Shown: positions 29,134 through 38,327 of the stretch, in pieces
Layout of the letters: every line of letters starts with the position of its first letter
Position numbering within the stretch: the first letter of the stretch is position 1
NCBI RefSeq assembly: GCF_035610345.1
Contig: NZ_CP141212.1
Span: 2,707,001-2,771,000 of the forward strand
DNA from: Sinorhizobium meliloti
Lineage (GTDB): Bacteria; Pseudomonadota; Alphaproteobacteria; Rhizobiales; Rhizobiaceae
DNA: 64,000 nucleotides
Reading direction: 5' to 3'
Notes under the pieces: generated by a model
Databases searched by the model: none
Told to the model about the DNA's origin: nothing
What the model saw: only the letters and a program-made list of their open reading frames with translations
Program-made: the position numbers and the translations under genes

Positions 29134-29174
29134 TTGCGCGCCACAAGAAAATATCTATAGTTCCATATACAACC
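29134..29174 (+). promoter_or_regulatory. Candidate hutF promoter with AT-rich HutC-site-like segment
   Basis: TTGCGC (29134-29139), 16-bp spacer, TATAGT (29156-29161). The segment 29151-29174 (ATATCTATAGTTCC, then ATATACAACC) is the only AT-rich stretch in the hutC-hutF gap. On the minus strand it reads TTGTATAT, resembling a HutC half-site. Confidence 0.45.
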
Positions 29175-29193
29175 ACGCACAGGAACGGCGCTC

Positions 29194-30579
29194 ATGACAG
29201 CTTTGTCCGCTCATCGACTGTTTGCCGAACAGGCGCTGCTGCCGACCGGTTGGTCCAAGGACGTCGCGATCTCCGTCGACCCCGCGGGACGCATTCTCGC
29301 GGTGGAAGCAGGGCAATCGAAGGCACCGGGCGACGAGCATCTGTCCGGACCCGTCGTGCCGGCGATGGCGAACCTGCATTCCCACGCCTTCCAGCGTGCG
29401 ATGGCCGGCCTTGCGGAAGTGGCCGGAACAGGCGACGACAGCTTCTGGACCTGGCGCGAGGAGATGTATCGCACCGTCGGTCTGGTCGACCCGGACGATC
29501 TCGAGGCAATCGCCGCCAAGCTCTATGTGGAAATGCTGAAAGGCGGCTTCGGCCGTGTCGTCGAATTCCACTACCTTCACCATCAGCTCGACGGCACGCC
29601 TTACGCGGACCCGGCGGAAATGTCGCTGCGGATACTAAGAGCCGCGCAGACGAGCGGTATCGCCCTCACCCATCTGCCGGTCTTCTACGCCCATGCCAAT
29701 TTCGGCGGAGCTGCGCCGAGCACGGGGCAGCGTCCCTTCCTGCACGATCCCGACCGCTTCCTCGCGCTGCTCGATCGTCTCTCGCCCGCTTGCAATGCGA
29801 CAGGCGCGAGGCTTGGCTATGCGATCCATTCGCTGCGGGCGGCGACGCCGGAGGAAATGCGCGCGATCCTGGAATCATCTCCCCTCAGCGGCCCCATCCA
29901 CATCCATGTCGCCGAGCAGCCCCGCGAAGTGGAGGATTGCCTGGCCTGGAGCGGCCGGCGCCCGGTCGAATGGCTTCTCGACAACATGCCGTTGGACGAG
30001 CGCTGGTGCGCGATCCACGCGACGCACATGACGCCCGACGAGACGAACCGGCTCGCCCGGTCGGGAGCGGTCGCCGGCCTTTGCCCCGCGACCGAGGCCA
30101 ATCTCGGCGACGGAATTTTTCCCGCGGTCGATTTTCTTGCGGCAGGCGGACGTTTCGGGGTCGGAACCGACAGCCATGTCGCGACGAGCGTCGCGGAAGA
30201 GCTTCGGCTCCTCGAATACGGGCAGCGCCTGCGCGACCGCAGGCGCAACCGGCTCGCCGCGGCCGGCGCCTCCGTCGGCAGGACAATCTTCGATGCGGCG
30301 CTTGCCGGCGGCGCCCAAGCGGCCGGACATGCCGCCGGAATGGAAGAGCCGGGCATCCGCGTCGGCGCGATGGCCGACCTCGTCGTTCTCGACGGATCCA
30401 ATCCCTATATCGCCGCGGCAAGCGGCAACCAGATTCTCGACCGCTGGCTCTTCGCACTCGGCGGGGATACGGTTCGCGACGTCATGATCGCTGGCGAATG
30501 GAAGATCCGCGACGGACGGCATGACCGGGAGGAAGACATCGATCGCGCCTTCGCGTGCGTTCTGAACAAGCTCAAATAG
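29194..30579 (+). CDS. hutF: Formimidoylglutamate deiminase
   Basis: 461 residues. An amidohydrolase-superfamily enzyme with metal site HSHAFQRAMAGLAEVAG, downstream HVAEQPREVEDC, and FGVGTDSHV. The N-terminal pattern FAEQALLPTGWSKDVAI is typical of HutF, which converts N-formimino-L-glutamate to N-formyl-L-glutamate in the five-step histidine pathway. hutU, hutI and hutG are not in the window. hutX follows after 35 bases, so hutF begins a long transport and catabolism operon. Confidence 0.93.
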   Translation: MTALSAHRLFAEQALLPTGWSKDVAISVDPAGRILAVEAGQSKAPGDEHLSGPVVPAMANLHSHAFQRAMAGLAEVAGTGDDSFWTWREEMYRTVGLVDPDDLEAIAAKLYVEMLKGGFGRVVEFHYLHHQLDGTPYADPAEMSLRILRAAQTSGIALTHLPVFYAHANFGGAAPSTGQRPFLHDPDRFLALLDRLSPACNATGARLGYAIHSLRAATPEEMRAILESSPLSGPIHIHVAEQPREVEDCLAWSGRRPVEWLLDNMPLDERWCAIHATHMTPDETNRLARSGAVAGLCPATEANLGDGIFPAVDFLAAGGRFGVGTDSHVATSVAEELRLLEYGQRLRDRRRNRLAAAGASVGRTIFDAALAGGAQAAGHAAGMEEPGIRVGAMADLVVLDGSNPYIAAASGNQILDRWLFALGGDTVRDVMIAGEWKIRDGRHDREEDIDRAFACVLNKLK

Positions 30580-30614
30580 CCACCGAATCGCGATTAAAAA
30601 AAGGGGGAATGCGC

Positions 30615-31649
30615 ATGTCGATCAGCACAATGAGACTCACCTTCGCTGCCGCCGGCCTGATGCTGGCGGCTTCCGCCAGTGGGGCCAATGCTTCCTATTG
30701 CGGCGACGGCAAGACCGTGACCTTCGCCGGCATCGACTGGGAAAGCGGCGCCTTCATCACCGAGGTCATGAAGACGATCCTTGCCAAGGGATACGACTGC
30801 CAGGTCGACTCGATCCCCGGCAATTCCGTGACTCTCGAACAGGCAACCGCCAACAACGACGTGCAGATTTTCGCCGAGGAATGGCTCGGCCGTTCGGACG
30901 TCTGGAACAAGGCGGTCGAAGAAAAGAAGGTGGTGGCCGTCGGCAAGACCTTCGTAGGTGCCAGCGAAGGCTGGTTCGTGCCCGACTATGTCGTCCACGG
31001 CGATCCCGCTCGCAATATCGAAGCCAAGGCGCCGGATCTGAAAAGCGTATCACAGCTTACCGATCCGAAGATCGCCGAGATTTTCGCCGATCCGGAGGAG
31101 CCATCCAAAGGCCGGTTCCTCAACTGCCCCTCCGGCTGGACCTGCGAGGGCGTGAGCACCGCCAAGCTCGAGGCCTACAAGCTTGGTGAGGCCTATGTGA
31201 ACTTCCGGCCGGGGACGGGGACGGCGCTGGATGCGGCGATCACCTCCGCCTATCTCCAGGGTGAGCCGATCCTCTTCTATTACTGGTCGCCGACCGCGAT
31301 CATGGGGAAATTCAAGCTGATCCAGCTCGAAGAGCCGGCCTATAACGAAGCCTGCTGGAAAGAACTGAGCAGCGCCAACGGCAAACGTGACGAAGGCTGC
31401 GCCTTCCCTTCCGTCGACGTGGCCTATGGCGTGAACAGCACCTTCGCTTCGGAAGCGCCGGAAATCGTCGAGATCCTGGAAAAGGCAACATTCCCGCTCG
31501 AGGAGGTCAACGCCAGCCTCGCCTATATGGCCGACAACAAGGTCGACGCCACGGCGGCTGCCGCCGAATTCCTGAAAACCAAGGGCGACATCTGGAGCAA
31601 GTGGGTCTCGGACGAGGCGCGCGGCAAGATCGAAGCCGGTCTCAAGTAA
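30615..31649 (+). CDS. hutX: Histidine/betaine-type ABC transporter substrate-binding protein HutX
   Basis: 344 residues. ATG 30615 lies seven bases after GGGGG; ATG 30609 would be only one base away. The signal peptide ends near ANA (MLAASASGANA). The mature part (TFAGIDWESGAFITEVMK, IFAEEWLGRSDVWNKA, FYYWSPTAIMGKF) is an OpuAC/ProX-type fold, as in the S. meliloti HutX histidine-binding protein. Permease and ATPase follow, after a very stable hairpin. Confidence 0.92.
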   Translation: MSISTMRLTFAAAGLMLAASASGANASYCGDGKTVTFAGIDWESGAFITEVMKTILAKGYDCQVDSIPGNSVTLEQATANNDVQIFAEEWLGRSDVWNKAVEEKKVVAVGKTFVGASEGWFVPDYVVHGDPARNIEAKAPDLKSVSQLTDPKIAEIFADPEEPSKGRFLNCPSGWTCEGVSTAKLEAYKLGEAYVNFRPGTGTALDAAITSAYLQGEPILFYYWSPTAIMGKFKLIQLEEPAYNEACWKELSSANGKRDEGCAFPSVDVAYGVNSTFASEAPEIVEILEKATFPLEEVNASLAYMADNKVDATAAAAEFLKTKGDIWSKWVSDEARGKIEAGLK

Positions 31650-31670
31650 AAGCGGCCTTTCCGGTCGGCA

Positions 31671-31708
31671 ATCGCCAGCGCCCCGCCACCAGGCGGGGCG
31701 CTGGCGAT
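31671..31708 (+). terminator. 17-bp perfect hairpin after hutX
   Basis: The arms 31671-31687 and 31692-31708 are fully complementary around loop ACCA, with no T tract. It fits a 3'-stabilising or attenuating hairpin that would keep binding-protein mRNA above permease mRNA. Confidence 0.75.
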
Positions 31709-31785
31709 GGTAGGGAAAGGGCTGCTTCCCCGGGCCAGGAGGGTCTTGGCTTCGCGCCGCCGCCCTGAACAAGGAACGATATCCG

Positions 31786-32643
31786 ATGTTTCCGGACTCT
31801 CTCAATCTCTCGATCCGCGCGCCGGTGAACGATTTCATCCAGGCGCTCGTCACCAATTACGGCTGGGTCTTCAAGGCGATCAGCGCCGTCATCCTGAAGG
31901 CCGTTCTGTTCATTGAATGGATCCTGCGCGGCCTGCCCTGGTGGCTCGTCATTCTCGCCTTCATGGCGCTTGCCTGGCGGAGCTCGCGGCGCTGGTCGCT
32001 GACGCTGGCGGTGGGCGCGTTGCTGGTCGCCGTCGGCGTCCTCGGACTCTGGGACCTGACGATGCAGACGCTCGCGCTGATGCTGATGGCGACCATCGTC
32101 TCGGTAGTGATCGGCGTACCCATGGGGATTCTCGTCGCGAAGAGCCGCGCCGTCCGCAACATCACTCTGCCGGTGCTCGATGTCATGCAGACCATGCCGA
32201 GCTTCGTCTATCTCATCCCGGCGCTAATGCTCTTCGGGCTCGGCAAGGTGCCCGCTATCCTCGCGACCATCATCTACGCCGTCCCGCCGCTGATCCGGCT
32301 CACCGATCTCGGCATCCGCCAGGTCGACGCGGAAGTCGTCGAAGCTGCGACGGCGTTCGGCGGCAGTCCGCGACAGATCCTCTTCGGCGTCGAACTGCCC
32401 CTTGCGACGCCGACGATCATGGCCGGCCTCAACCAGACGATCATGATGGCGCTGTCGATGGTCGTCGTCGCCTCGATGATCGGCGCGCGCGGCCTCGGCG
32501 AACAGGTGCTGAACGGTATTCAGACGCTCGACGTCGGCAAGGGCCTCGAGGCCGGCATCGGCATCGTCATTCTCGCGATCGTGCTCGACCGCATCACGCA
32601 AGGCTTCGGCAAGCCCCGGACGGAGGACGCCCGCAATGGCTGA
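31786..32643 (+). CDS. hutW: ABC transporter permease HutW
   Basis: 285 residues with about six membrane helices and the binding-protein-dependent permease motif EAATAFGGSPRQILFGVELP (EAA loop). Related to ProW/OpuAB of glycine-betaine transporters; in S. meliloti this type takes up histidine with HutX and HutV. The N-terminus (MFPDSLNLSIRAPVNDFIQA) fits the ProW group. It overlaps hutV by eight bases. Confidence 0.93.
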   Translation: MFPDSLNLSIRAPVNDFIQALVTNYGWVFKAISAVILKAVLFIEWILRGLPWWLVILAFMALAWRSSRRWSLTLAVGALLVAVGVLGLWDLTMQTLALMLMATIVSVVIGVPMGILVAKSRAVRNITLPVLDVMQTMPSFVYLIPALMLFGLGKVPAILATIIYAVPPLIRLTDLGIRQVDAEVVEAATAFGGSPRQILFGVELPLATPTIMAGLNQTIMMALSMVVVASMIGARGLGEQVLNGIQTLDVGKGLEAGIGIVILAIVLDRITQGFGKPRTEDARNG

Positions 32644-33463
32644 TATAGAGATCCGGAACGTCTACAAGATATTCGGGCATGACGCCAAGAAGGCGCTCGC
32701 CATGCTCAAGGACGGCCTCGATAAGGCCGATATCCTGGCGAGGTCCGGCTGCAGCGTGGGCCTCAACGATGTCAGCCTGAAGATCGGCGCCGGAAAGATC
32801 TTCGTGATCATGGGGCTTTCCGGATCGGGCAAGTCGACGCTGGTGCGCCACCTCAACCGGCTGATCGAACCGACGAGCGGCGAGGTCCTTTTCGACGGCG
32901 ACAACATCCTCGACCTGGGTGCGAAGGCGCTGCGTGCCTTTCGCATGCGGCGCGTCAGCATGGTCTTTCAGAGCTTTGCCCTGATGCCGCACCGGACCGT
33001 GCTCCAGAATGTCGTCTACGGCCAGCGCGTGCGCGGCGTGTCGAAGGACGATGCCCGTGAAATCGGCATGAAATGGATCGAAACGGTCGGCCTGTCCGGC
33101 TACGACGCGAAATTTCCCCATCAGCTCTCGGGCGGCATGAAGCAGCGCGTCGGCCTTGCACGAGCGCTCGCCGCCGACACCGATGTGATCCTGATGGACG
33201 AGGCTTTCAGTGCCCTCGACCCGCTGATCCGCGGCGACATGCAGGACCAATTGCTGCAACTCCAGCAGAACCTTGCAAAGACCATCGTCTTCATCACCCA
33301 TGATCTCGACGAGGCCCTGCGCATCGGGTCGGAGATCGCGATCCTGAAGGACGGTCAGGTCGTTCAGGTCGGCACACCGGGCGACATCCTCGACAACCCT
33401 GCCAACGACTATGTTGCCCGGTTCGTCCAGCGCCGGCACGAAAGGCCGGAGACCCATGGGTGA
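32636..33463 (+). CDS. hutV: ABC transporter ATP-binding protein HutV
   Basis: 275 residues: Walker A GLSGSGKSTLVRHLNRL, signature LSGGMKQRVGLARALA, Walker B ILMDEAFSALDPL, switch His in VFITHDLDEA. It is a ProV/OpuAA-type ATPase without the C-terminal CBS pair found in ProV. Gene overlaps on both sides (8 bases with hutW, 8 with the HutH-like gene) show tight coupling. Confidence 0.94.
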   Translation: MADIEIRNVYKIFGHDAKKALAMLKDGLDKADILARSGCSVGLNDVSLKIGAGKIFVIMGLSGSGKSTLVRHLNRLIEPTSGEVLFDGDNILDLGAKALRAFRMRRVSMVFQSFALMPHRTVLQNVVYGQRVRGVSKDDAREIGMKWIETVGLSGYDAKFPHQLSGGMKQRVGLARALAADTDVILMDEAFSALDPLIRGDMQDQLLQLQQNLAKTIVFITHDLDEALRIGSEIAILKDGQVVQVGTPGDILDNPANDYVARFVQRRHERPETHG

Positions 33464-34955
33464 GATGATTTCGATCGATGGGCCGCTTACGTGGCGCGAG
33501 ATCGCTTCGATCGCCGAGGGCGCCCGCCTCGACCTGTCGGAGCCCGCGCGCCGGCGGATCGCCCATGCCCGCCGGATCGTCGACGCATTGGTGGACCGCG
33601 GCATCCGTGGCTACGGCATCAACACCGGCGTCGGCGCCCTTTGCGATGTCGTCATCAGCCGTGAGAACCAGCAGGCGCTTTCGCGCAATATCATCCTGAG
33701 CCACGCTTGCGGCGTCGGAGATCCGCTCGGTCGAGTGGAAGCACGGGCCGTCATGGCAGCACAGATAGCCAACTTCGCCCACGGCTATTCCGGTGTGCGG
33801 ATCGAGACGATCGAAACACTCTTGGCGCTGCTCAACGCCGACATCATCCCTCTCATTCCGTCGCGTGGTTCGGTTGGATATCTGACCCACGCCGCCGCGA
33901 TCGGCCTCGTGCTGATCGGTCACGGCTCGGTCATGCAGGGGACTGAAAGACTGAGCGGCGGCGATGCCCTCGCCCGTCTGGGGCTTGCGCCGTTGCGGCT
34001 CGAAGCGAAAGAAGGTCTCAGCCTCGTCAACGGGACCCCATGCGCCACCGGTCTGGCGGCGCTGGCGCTCGCACGCACGGAAAGGCTCTTCGCCTGGGCG
34101 GATGCAGCCGCGGCGATGACTTACGAAAACCTCGGCAGCCAGGCCAATGCCTTTGCCGAATTGCCCTTGGCTCTGCGCCGATCCCCTGGCCTGAACGCAG
34201 TCGGCGAAAGCCTGCGCGACTGGCTGGCGGATAGCCCGATGCTAGCAGGTACGGCCGGCACCCGCACCCAGGATCCGCTGAGTCTCAGGGCCGTACCGCA
34301 GGTGCATGGCGCCGCCCGCGACGCCTTCGTCCAGGTAGCCGAAATCGTCGATCGCGAACTTGCAAGCGTTACCGACAACCCGGCCGTTGCCGGTGCGCCG
34401 GAGGCACCCGAGGTGCATTCGCAGGCCCATGCCGTCGGTGCCGCGCTCGGCCTCGCAATGGACAGCCTCGCCGTCGCGGTGGCGGAGGTCGCAGCAATTT
34501 CCGAGCGCCGCATCGACCGGCTGGTGAACCCTCTGGTGAGCGGTTTGCCTGCCTTCCTCGCCGGCGACAGCGGCGTGTGCTCGGGGTTCATGATCGCGCA
34601 GTACACGGCTGCCGCGCTCGTGGCGGAGAACCGGCGGCTCGCAGCGCCGGCCAGCCTCGACGGCGGCATCACCTCCGCGCTTCAGGAAGACATGCTCACC
34701 CACGCGACACCGGCGGCCTGGAAAGCGCTCTCGATCGTCGACAATCTCGAGCGGATCCTGGCGATCGAACTGCTTGCGTCCGCTCAGGCCTATGAGATGC
34801 AGCCGCAGGGACCGGGCAAGGCGCAACGCACTGCTGCCCTTTACGGGCGCATACGCTCGGCGATTCCCGCCTATCGCGACGATCGCCCGATGAACGAAGA
34901 CTTCGACCGGATGCGGCTGTTGATGCGAGCCGCGCCGTCGAAGGCCAGCCTGTAA
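33456..34955 (+). CDS. Histidine ammonia-lyase paralogue lacking the MIO triad
   Basis: 499 residues, clearly of the HAL/PAL fold (GYGINTGVGALCDVVISREN, LVNGTPCATG, LQEDMLTHATPAAWKALSIV). Canonical HAL has GSVGASGDLAPL, where Ala-Ser-Gly cyclises to the MIO electrophile. Here the text reads GSVGYLTHAA, so the triad is absent. The catalytic Tyr of the usual QDxYSLR is also replaced (QDPLSLR). It overlaps hutV and is often annotated hutH2 in Sinorhizobium. It is unlikely to deaminate histidine by the MIO mechanism; it may be a pseudoenzyme, a binding protein or a different enzyme. The true hutH should lie elsewhere. ATG 33456 was chosen for spacing and overlap. Confidence 0.85.
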   Translation: MGEMISIDGPLTWREIASIAEGARLDLSEPARRRIAHARRIVDALVDRGIRGYGINTGVGALCDVVISRENQQALSRNIILSHACGVGDPLGRVEARAVMAAQIANFAHGYSGVRIETIETLLALLNADIIPLIPSRGSVGYLTHAAAIGLVLIGHGSVMQGTERLSGGDALARLGLAPLRLEAKEGLSLVNGTPCATGLAALALARTERLFAWADAAAAMTYENLGSQANAFAELPLALRRSPGLNAVGESLRDWLADSPMLAGTAGTRTQDPLSLRAVPQVHGAARDAFVQVAEIVDRELASVTDNPAVAGAPEAPEVHSQAHAVGAALGLAMDSLAVAVAEVAAISERRIDRLVNPLVSGLPAFLAGDSGVCSGFMIAQYTAAALVAENRRLAAPASLDGGITSALQEDMLTHATPAAWKALSIVDNLERILAIELLASAQAYEMQPQGPGKAQRTAALYGRIRSAIPAYRDDRPMNEDFDRMRLLMRAAPSKASL

Positions 34956-34985
34956 CCCCGCTCTGACGGGAAGGGAGGAGACGAC

Positions 34986-36311
34986 ATGACGCACATCACC
35001 ACCGAGGCAGGGGGCTCGCGCGGCGGCGCAGCCTTGCGGCTCATTCTTTTCAGCCTCATCGGCATATTTCTGTTCTTCGTGCCGGTCGAAATCGCCGGCA
35101 AGTCGACGATCCTGCTCGACCATGCGGCAACGGCCATATCGACCCATGCACGGCCGGTGGCGATCGGCTTCGTATTGCTGCTGATGGCGTACGGCGCCTT
35201 CGGACCCATCGTGAAGGGGACCTGGCGCAAGACGACGACCGATGCCGTCTTTTCGGTCCTGCGCGTCCTCGGACTGGTCCTTGCCGGCCTTTATCTCGCC
35301 GGCATAGGGCCTGCGATCTTCTTCGCGCCCGACATGCTGCCCTTCCTCTTCGACAAACTGGTGCTGTCGGTCGGGCTGATCGTACCCATCGGCGCTCTGG
35401 CACTCGCCTTTCTGATCGGCTACGGCCTTCTCGAATTCACCGGCGTGCTCGTCCAGCCCGTGATGCGGCCGATCTGGCGTACGCCGGGCTGGTCCGCCAT
35501 CGACGCCGTCGCTTCCTTCGTCGGCAGCTACTCCCTTGCGCTCCTCATCACCGACCGCGTGTTCCGCGAAGGCAAGTACACGGTGCGCGAAGCGGCGATC
35601 ATCGCGACAGGCTTTTCCACCGTGTCGGCCACGTTCATGATCATCGTGGCGAAGACGCTGGGGCTCATGGATATCTGGAATTTCTACTTCTGGACGACGC
35701 TCGTCGTCACGTTCATCGTTTCTGCCATCACCGCCCGGATCTGGCCGCTTTCCCGCCTTGCGCACGAGGGCGATCGGGACCAGCCGTTGCCCCCGGGGCG
35801 CAGCCGCCTGAGCGTCGCCGTGGAGACCGGCCTTGAGCAGGCGGCAATCGCCAAGAGCCTGTCGACGCTGCTGCGCGAAAGCTTCTTCGACGGACTGCGC
35901 ATGGCGGCGATGATCCTGCCGAGCATCATGGCAGTCGGGCTCATCGGGCTTCTCGCCGCCAAGTTCACGCCGATCTTCGACATTCTCGGCCTGACGCTCT
36001 ACCCCTTCACCTGGCTCGCGCAGTTCGGCCAGCCGATGCAGGCGGCAAAGGCGCTCGCCTCCGGTCTCGCCGAGATGTTCCTGCCCGCTATCCTGCTCAA
36101 GGAGGCCGTGCCCGAGGTGAAGTTCCTGGCCGCGGTGGTATCGGTCAGCCAGGTTCTGTTCCTGTCTGCCTCGGTCCCTTGCATGCTGGCGACCTCGATC
36201 CCGCTCAGCTTTCGCGATCTTCTCGTGATCTGGTATATTCGCGTCGTATTGAGCATACTGGTGACGGCGCCGATCATTTGGATCGGAACGTCGATGGGAT
36301 GGCTCGGCTGA
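34986..36311 (+). CDS. YjiH-type membrane protein with nucleoside-recognition (Gate) domains
   Basis: 441 residues, about 10-12 membrane segments. The pattern GSYSLALLITDRVFREGKYT, then REAAIIATGFSTVSATFMII belongs to the YjiH/Gate-domain family. Function is not established. Its place between a HutH-like gene and hutD suggests transport of histidine, urocanate or a related compound. It follows the HutH-like gene by 30 bases, with GGGAGGAG upstream of ATG 34986. Confidence 0.85.
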   Translation: MTHITTEAGGSRGGAALRLILFSLIGIFLFFVPVEIAGKSTILLDHAATAISTHARPVAIGFVLLLMAYGAFGPIVKGTWRKTTTDAVFSVLRVLGLVLAGLYLAGIGPAIFFAPDMLPFLFDKLVLSVGLIVPIGALALAFLIGYGLLEFTGVLVQPVMRPIWRTPGWSAIDAVASFVGSYSLALLITDRVFREGKYTVREAAIIATGFSTVSATFMIIVAKTLGLMDIWNFYFWTTLVVTFIVSAITARIWPLSRLAHEGDRDQPLPPGRSRLSVAVETGLEQAAIAKSLSTLLRESFFDGLRMAAMILPSIMAVGLIGLLAAKFTPIFDILGLTLYPFTWLAQFGQPMQAAKALASGLAEMFLPAILLKEAVPEVKFLAAVVSVSQVLFLSASVPCMLATSIPLSFRDLLVIWYIRVVLSILVTAPIIWIGTSMGWLG

Positions 36312-36313
36312 CG

Positions 36314-36892
36314 ATGATGCGAATTCTGCGCTCGAGCGAGTACAGGCATATGCCGTGGAAGAACGGCGGCGGAGAGACGGTGGAAATCGCCGTCTCTCCG
36401 GACCGTGCCACCATTGCCGATTTCGACTGGCGCATAAGCATGGCGACCGTCGCCACCAATGGCGCCTTCTCGATCTTTCCCGGGATCGACCGCACGCTGT
36501 CGATCCTGGAGGGTAGCGGGATGACGCTCGCGATCGAGGGCCGGCAACCGAAACTGCTGACCGCCTCGGACGCCCCCCTCACCTTTCCTGCCGATCTGCC
36601 GACATCTGCGACCCTCGCGGATGGCCCGGTCACCGATCTCAATGTGATGACACGCCGCCAGGCATTGAAACACCGCGTGCGCAGGATTCATGTCGAGGGC
36701 TCGCAGCCGGTGGCTACGAGCGCCCGCGATCTCGTTCTCTTCTGTCATCGCGGCAGCGTTGCGCTCGTGACCGAAGGCGTTTCCGCAACCCTGCACGGGC
36801 TCGACGCGGCGGTTCTCGTCCAGCCGGCCACGCTCACGCTCTCGGCCGACATCGCATCGGAAGTTTTCCTGATCGAGATCGGCCCGGCCTGA
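36314..36892 (+). CDS. hutD: HutD family protein
   Basis: About 192 residues. The HutD signature MPWKNGGGETVEIA opens the protein, followed by a bicupin-like fold (FSIFPGIDRTLSILEG). HutD is co-conserved with hut operons and has been proposed to bind N-formyl-L-glutamate or urocanate and limit hut expression. Starts at 36299, 36314 and 36317 are possible; the first overlaps the upstream gene. It is the last gene of the hut block. Confidence 0.9.
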   Translation: MMRILRSSEYRHMPWKNGGGETVEIAVSPDRATIADFDWRISMATVATNGAFSIFPGIDRTLSILEGSGMTLAIEGRQPKLLTASDAPLTFPADLPTSATLADGPVTDLNVMTRRQALKHRVRRIHVEGSQPVATSARDLVLFCHRGSVALVTEGVSATLHGLDAAVLVQPATLTLSADIASEVFLIEIGPA

Positions 36893-36946
36893 ACGCCGCG
36901 CCATCATCGGTTGTTGTCTCGTCCGGAAACAGGGAGGCACGCCGTT

Positions 36947-37171
36947 TCAGCGCATGCCGAAGAGCAGCAGAATGCCGCCGACAACCATGAGCACGACGCC
37001 CAGCCAGTTGCGCAGCGGGCTCAGAAAGCGCAGCCCTTGCCCGCGCGGCTCAAGCGTCTGCTTGGGATTGCCTTGCGGCGGCTGGCTCAGCCGCCGCCGC
37101 CCGAGCGCCTCCCATGCCATGTAGAGAAGCCCGCTGATAAAAAGAACTGCACCGGTGAGAGTTGCCCACAC
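36947..37171 (-). CDS. Small two-helix membrane protein
   Basis: 74 residues from GTG 37171, with AGGAGG five bases upstream. Two hydrophobic segments (about 4-20 and 56-72) flank a basic loop (GRRRLSQPPQGNPKQ). No family recognised. The strong ribosome-binding site is the main evidence for translation. It is convergent with hutD. Confidence 0.65.
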   Translation of the reverse strand: MWATLTGAVLFISGLLYMAWEALGRRRLSQPPQGNPKQTLEPRGQGLRFLSPLRNWLGVVLMVVGGILLLFGMR

Positions 37172-37255
37172 GTGCGCCTCCTGCGGCTGCTGCTGCGTGT
37201 ATCGCTGTTTCGACGGAACAGCGAACGATTAGACGGCGATGGAAACGCGGAGATG

Positions 37256-37444
37256 TCAGCGCATGCGCGTCTGAGGACGCACGATGTTCATCTGAAGCTC
37301 GTGGCTGGATGCAAATCGCCCGAGAACCCTGATCAGGCGGCGTTCCTCGGCCTTGTGGATGCCGGTGCGCCTGCAATACTCCGCCACATCCCAGACATGC
37401 CTGGCCTGGGATTTGTCGAGCTTTCCAATTTCTGCGTGTTTCAT
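37256..37444 (-). CDS. Hypothetical 62-residue protein
   Basis: Starts MKHAEIGKLDKSQARHVWDV; GGGAGG is six bases upstream of ATG 37444. The sequence is polar and helical with several Arg and His residues and no membrane segment. I recognise no function. It is one of several short genes in this 2-kb stretch. Confidence 0.6.
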   Translation of the reverse strand: MKHAEIGKLDKSQARHVWDVAEYCRRTGIHKAEERRLIRVLGRFASSHELQMNIVRPQTRMR

Positions 37445-37585
37445 CCTGCGCCTCCCAACTGCGTTGGTACTAACGCCGGACGGGCACAAATGGTTCCGCG
37501 TCACGTCAAGTCCGGCGGACGCTCCCGGGGCCGGAACCGTTGCGCGCGGCTGCGGTTTCGACCATGACCGACCGGAGGTGATGTC

Positions 37586-37786
37586 ATGACCCGAACCTGG
37601 GAGCGACTGGCGCTGATCGGCGCCGCCGTCATCATAATCGCCAGTGCGATTTTCTACGTCTATGTCGACCGCTTCCCCTCGACCAATTCCACCAGGATCG
37701 AGGACACCAAGGTCAATGCCGACGGCATCGAAACCATCGACGAAAATCCGCCGAGCGCCACGGGCGACAAGGATAATCCTTCGTGA
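37586..37786 (+). CDS. Small single-pass membrane protein
   Basis: 66 residues, with GGAGGTGA upstream of ATG 37586. One N-terminal membrane helix (about 9-27, LIGAAVIIIASAIFYVYV) is followed by an acidic, probably periplasmic tail (ENPPSATGDKDNPS). Function unknown. Confidence 0.7.
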   Translation: MTRTWERLALIGAAVIIIASAIFYVYVDRFPSTNSTRIEDTKVNADGIETIDENPPSATGDKDNPS

Positions 37787-37891
37787 GCCCTTCCCCTCGG
37801 GCGGGCTCGAATGGCACGCGCTCGCGAGGCCCAAACGGACCGGCTTGGACAAGGGGCATAGGGCGAACAGGCCGGAGCCGGCTCAAGGGCC

Positions 37892-38092
37892 TCAAGGGCC
37901 TCCTGCCATCGACCCCACGACCACCATCACCACCGCGTCGACGTCGATTTCTCCGTTGACCGCGAGCTTGTCTCCCGCCTGGCGGACCTGAAGCTTCGAA
38001 GGGTTTTCTGCCGCCTGCCGCTGAAGTTCTTCGATAACGGCATTGATGGCCTTCGCCTCCAGATTGCCTTCGTTCAGATGGCTGGTACCCAT
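37892..38092 (-). CDS. Hypothetical 66-residue protein
   Basis: MGTSHLNEGNLEAKAINAVI with a Gly/Val-rich ending (VVMVVVGSMAGGP). The start overlaps the preceding same-strand gene by 19 bases, suggesting coupled translation; its own ribosome-binding site is weak. No family recognised. Confidence 0.5.
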   Translation of the reverse strand: MGTSHLNEGNLEAKAINAVIEELQRQAAENPSKLQVRQAGDKLAVNGEIDVDAVVMVVVGSMAGGP

Positions 38093-38307
38093 TTCCAGAA
38101 GACCCCTTCCTTTCGCTCGGGATAATACTTGAATTCGCACTCGAACCGCCGCCCGTATGCGGCTGCCTCGGTTAAAGCCGTTTCCGAGGGCGGGTTCATT
38201 CCCGTTCCCGGGGCGAACCAGTCCTCCAGGAGATCGTCGGGGATATAGGCCCCGATTCTCAAGGGAAGACTGGTCAATGCGGAATCCATCTCTTTCGGCG
38301 CCGGCAT
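38074..38307 (-). CDS. Hypothetical 77-residue protein
   Basis: MPAPKEMDSALTSLPLRIGA, with AGGAGG five bases before ATG 38307. It is rich in aromatic residues (ECEFKYYPERKEGVFWKW). No function recognised. A repeat-derived palindrome lies directly upstream (38328-38438) and may hold part of its promoter. Confidence 0.6.
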   Translation of the reverse strand: MPAPKEMDSALTSLPLRIGAYIPDDLLEDWFAPGTGMNPPSETALTEAAAYGRRFECEFKYYPERKEGVFWKWVPAI

Positions 38308-38327
38308 GCGATCCTCCTGACCGACCC

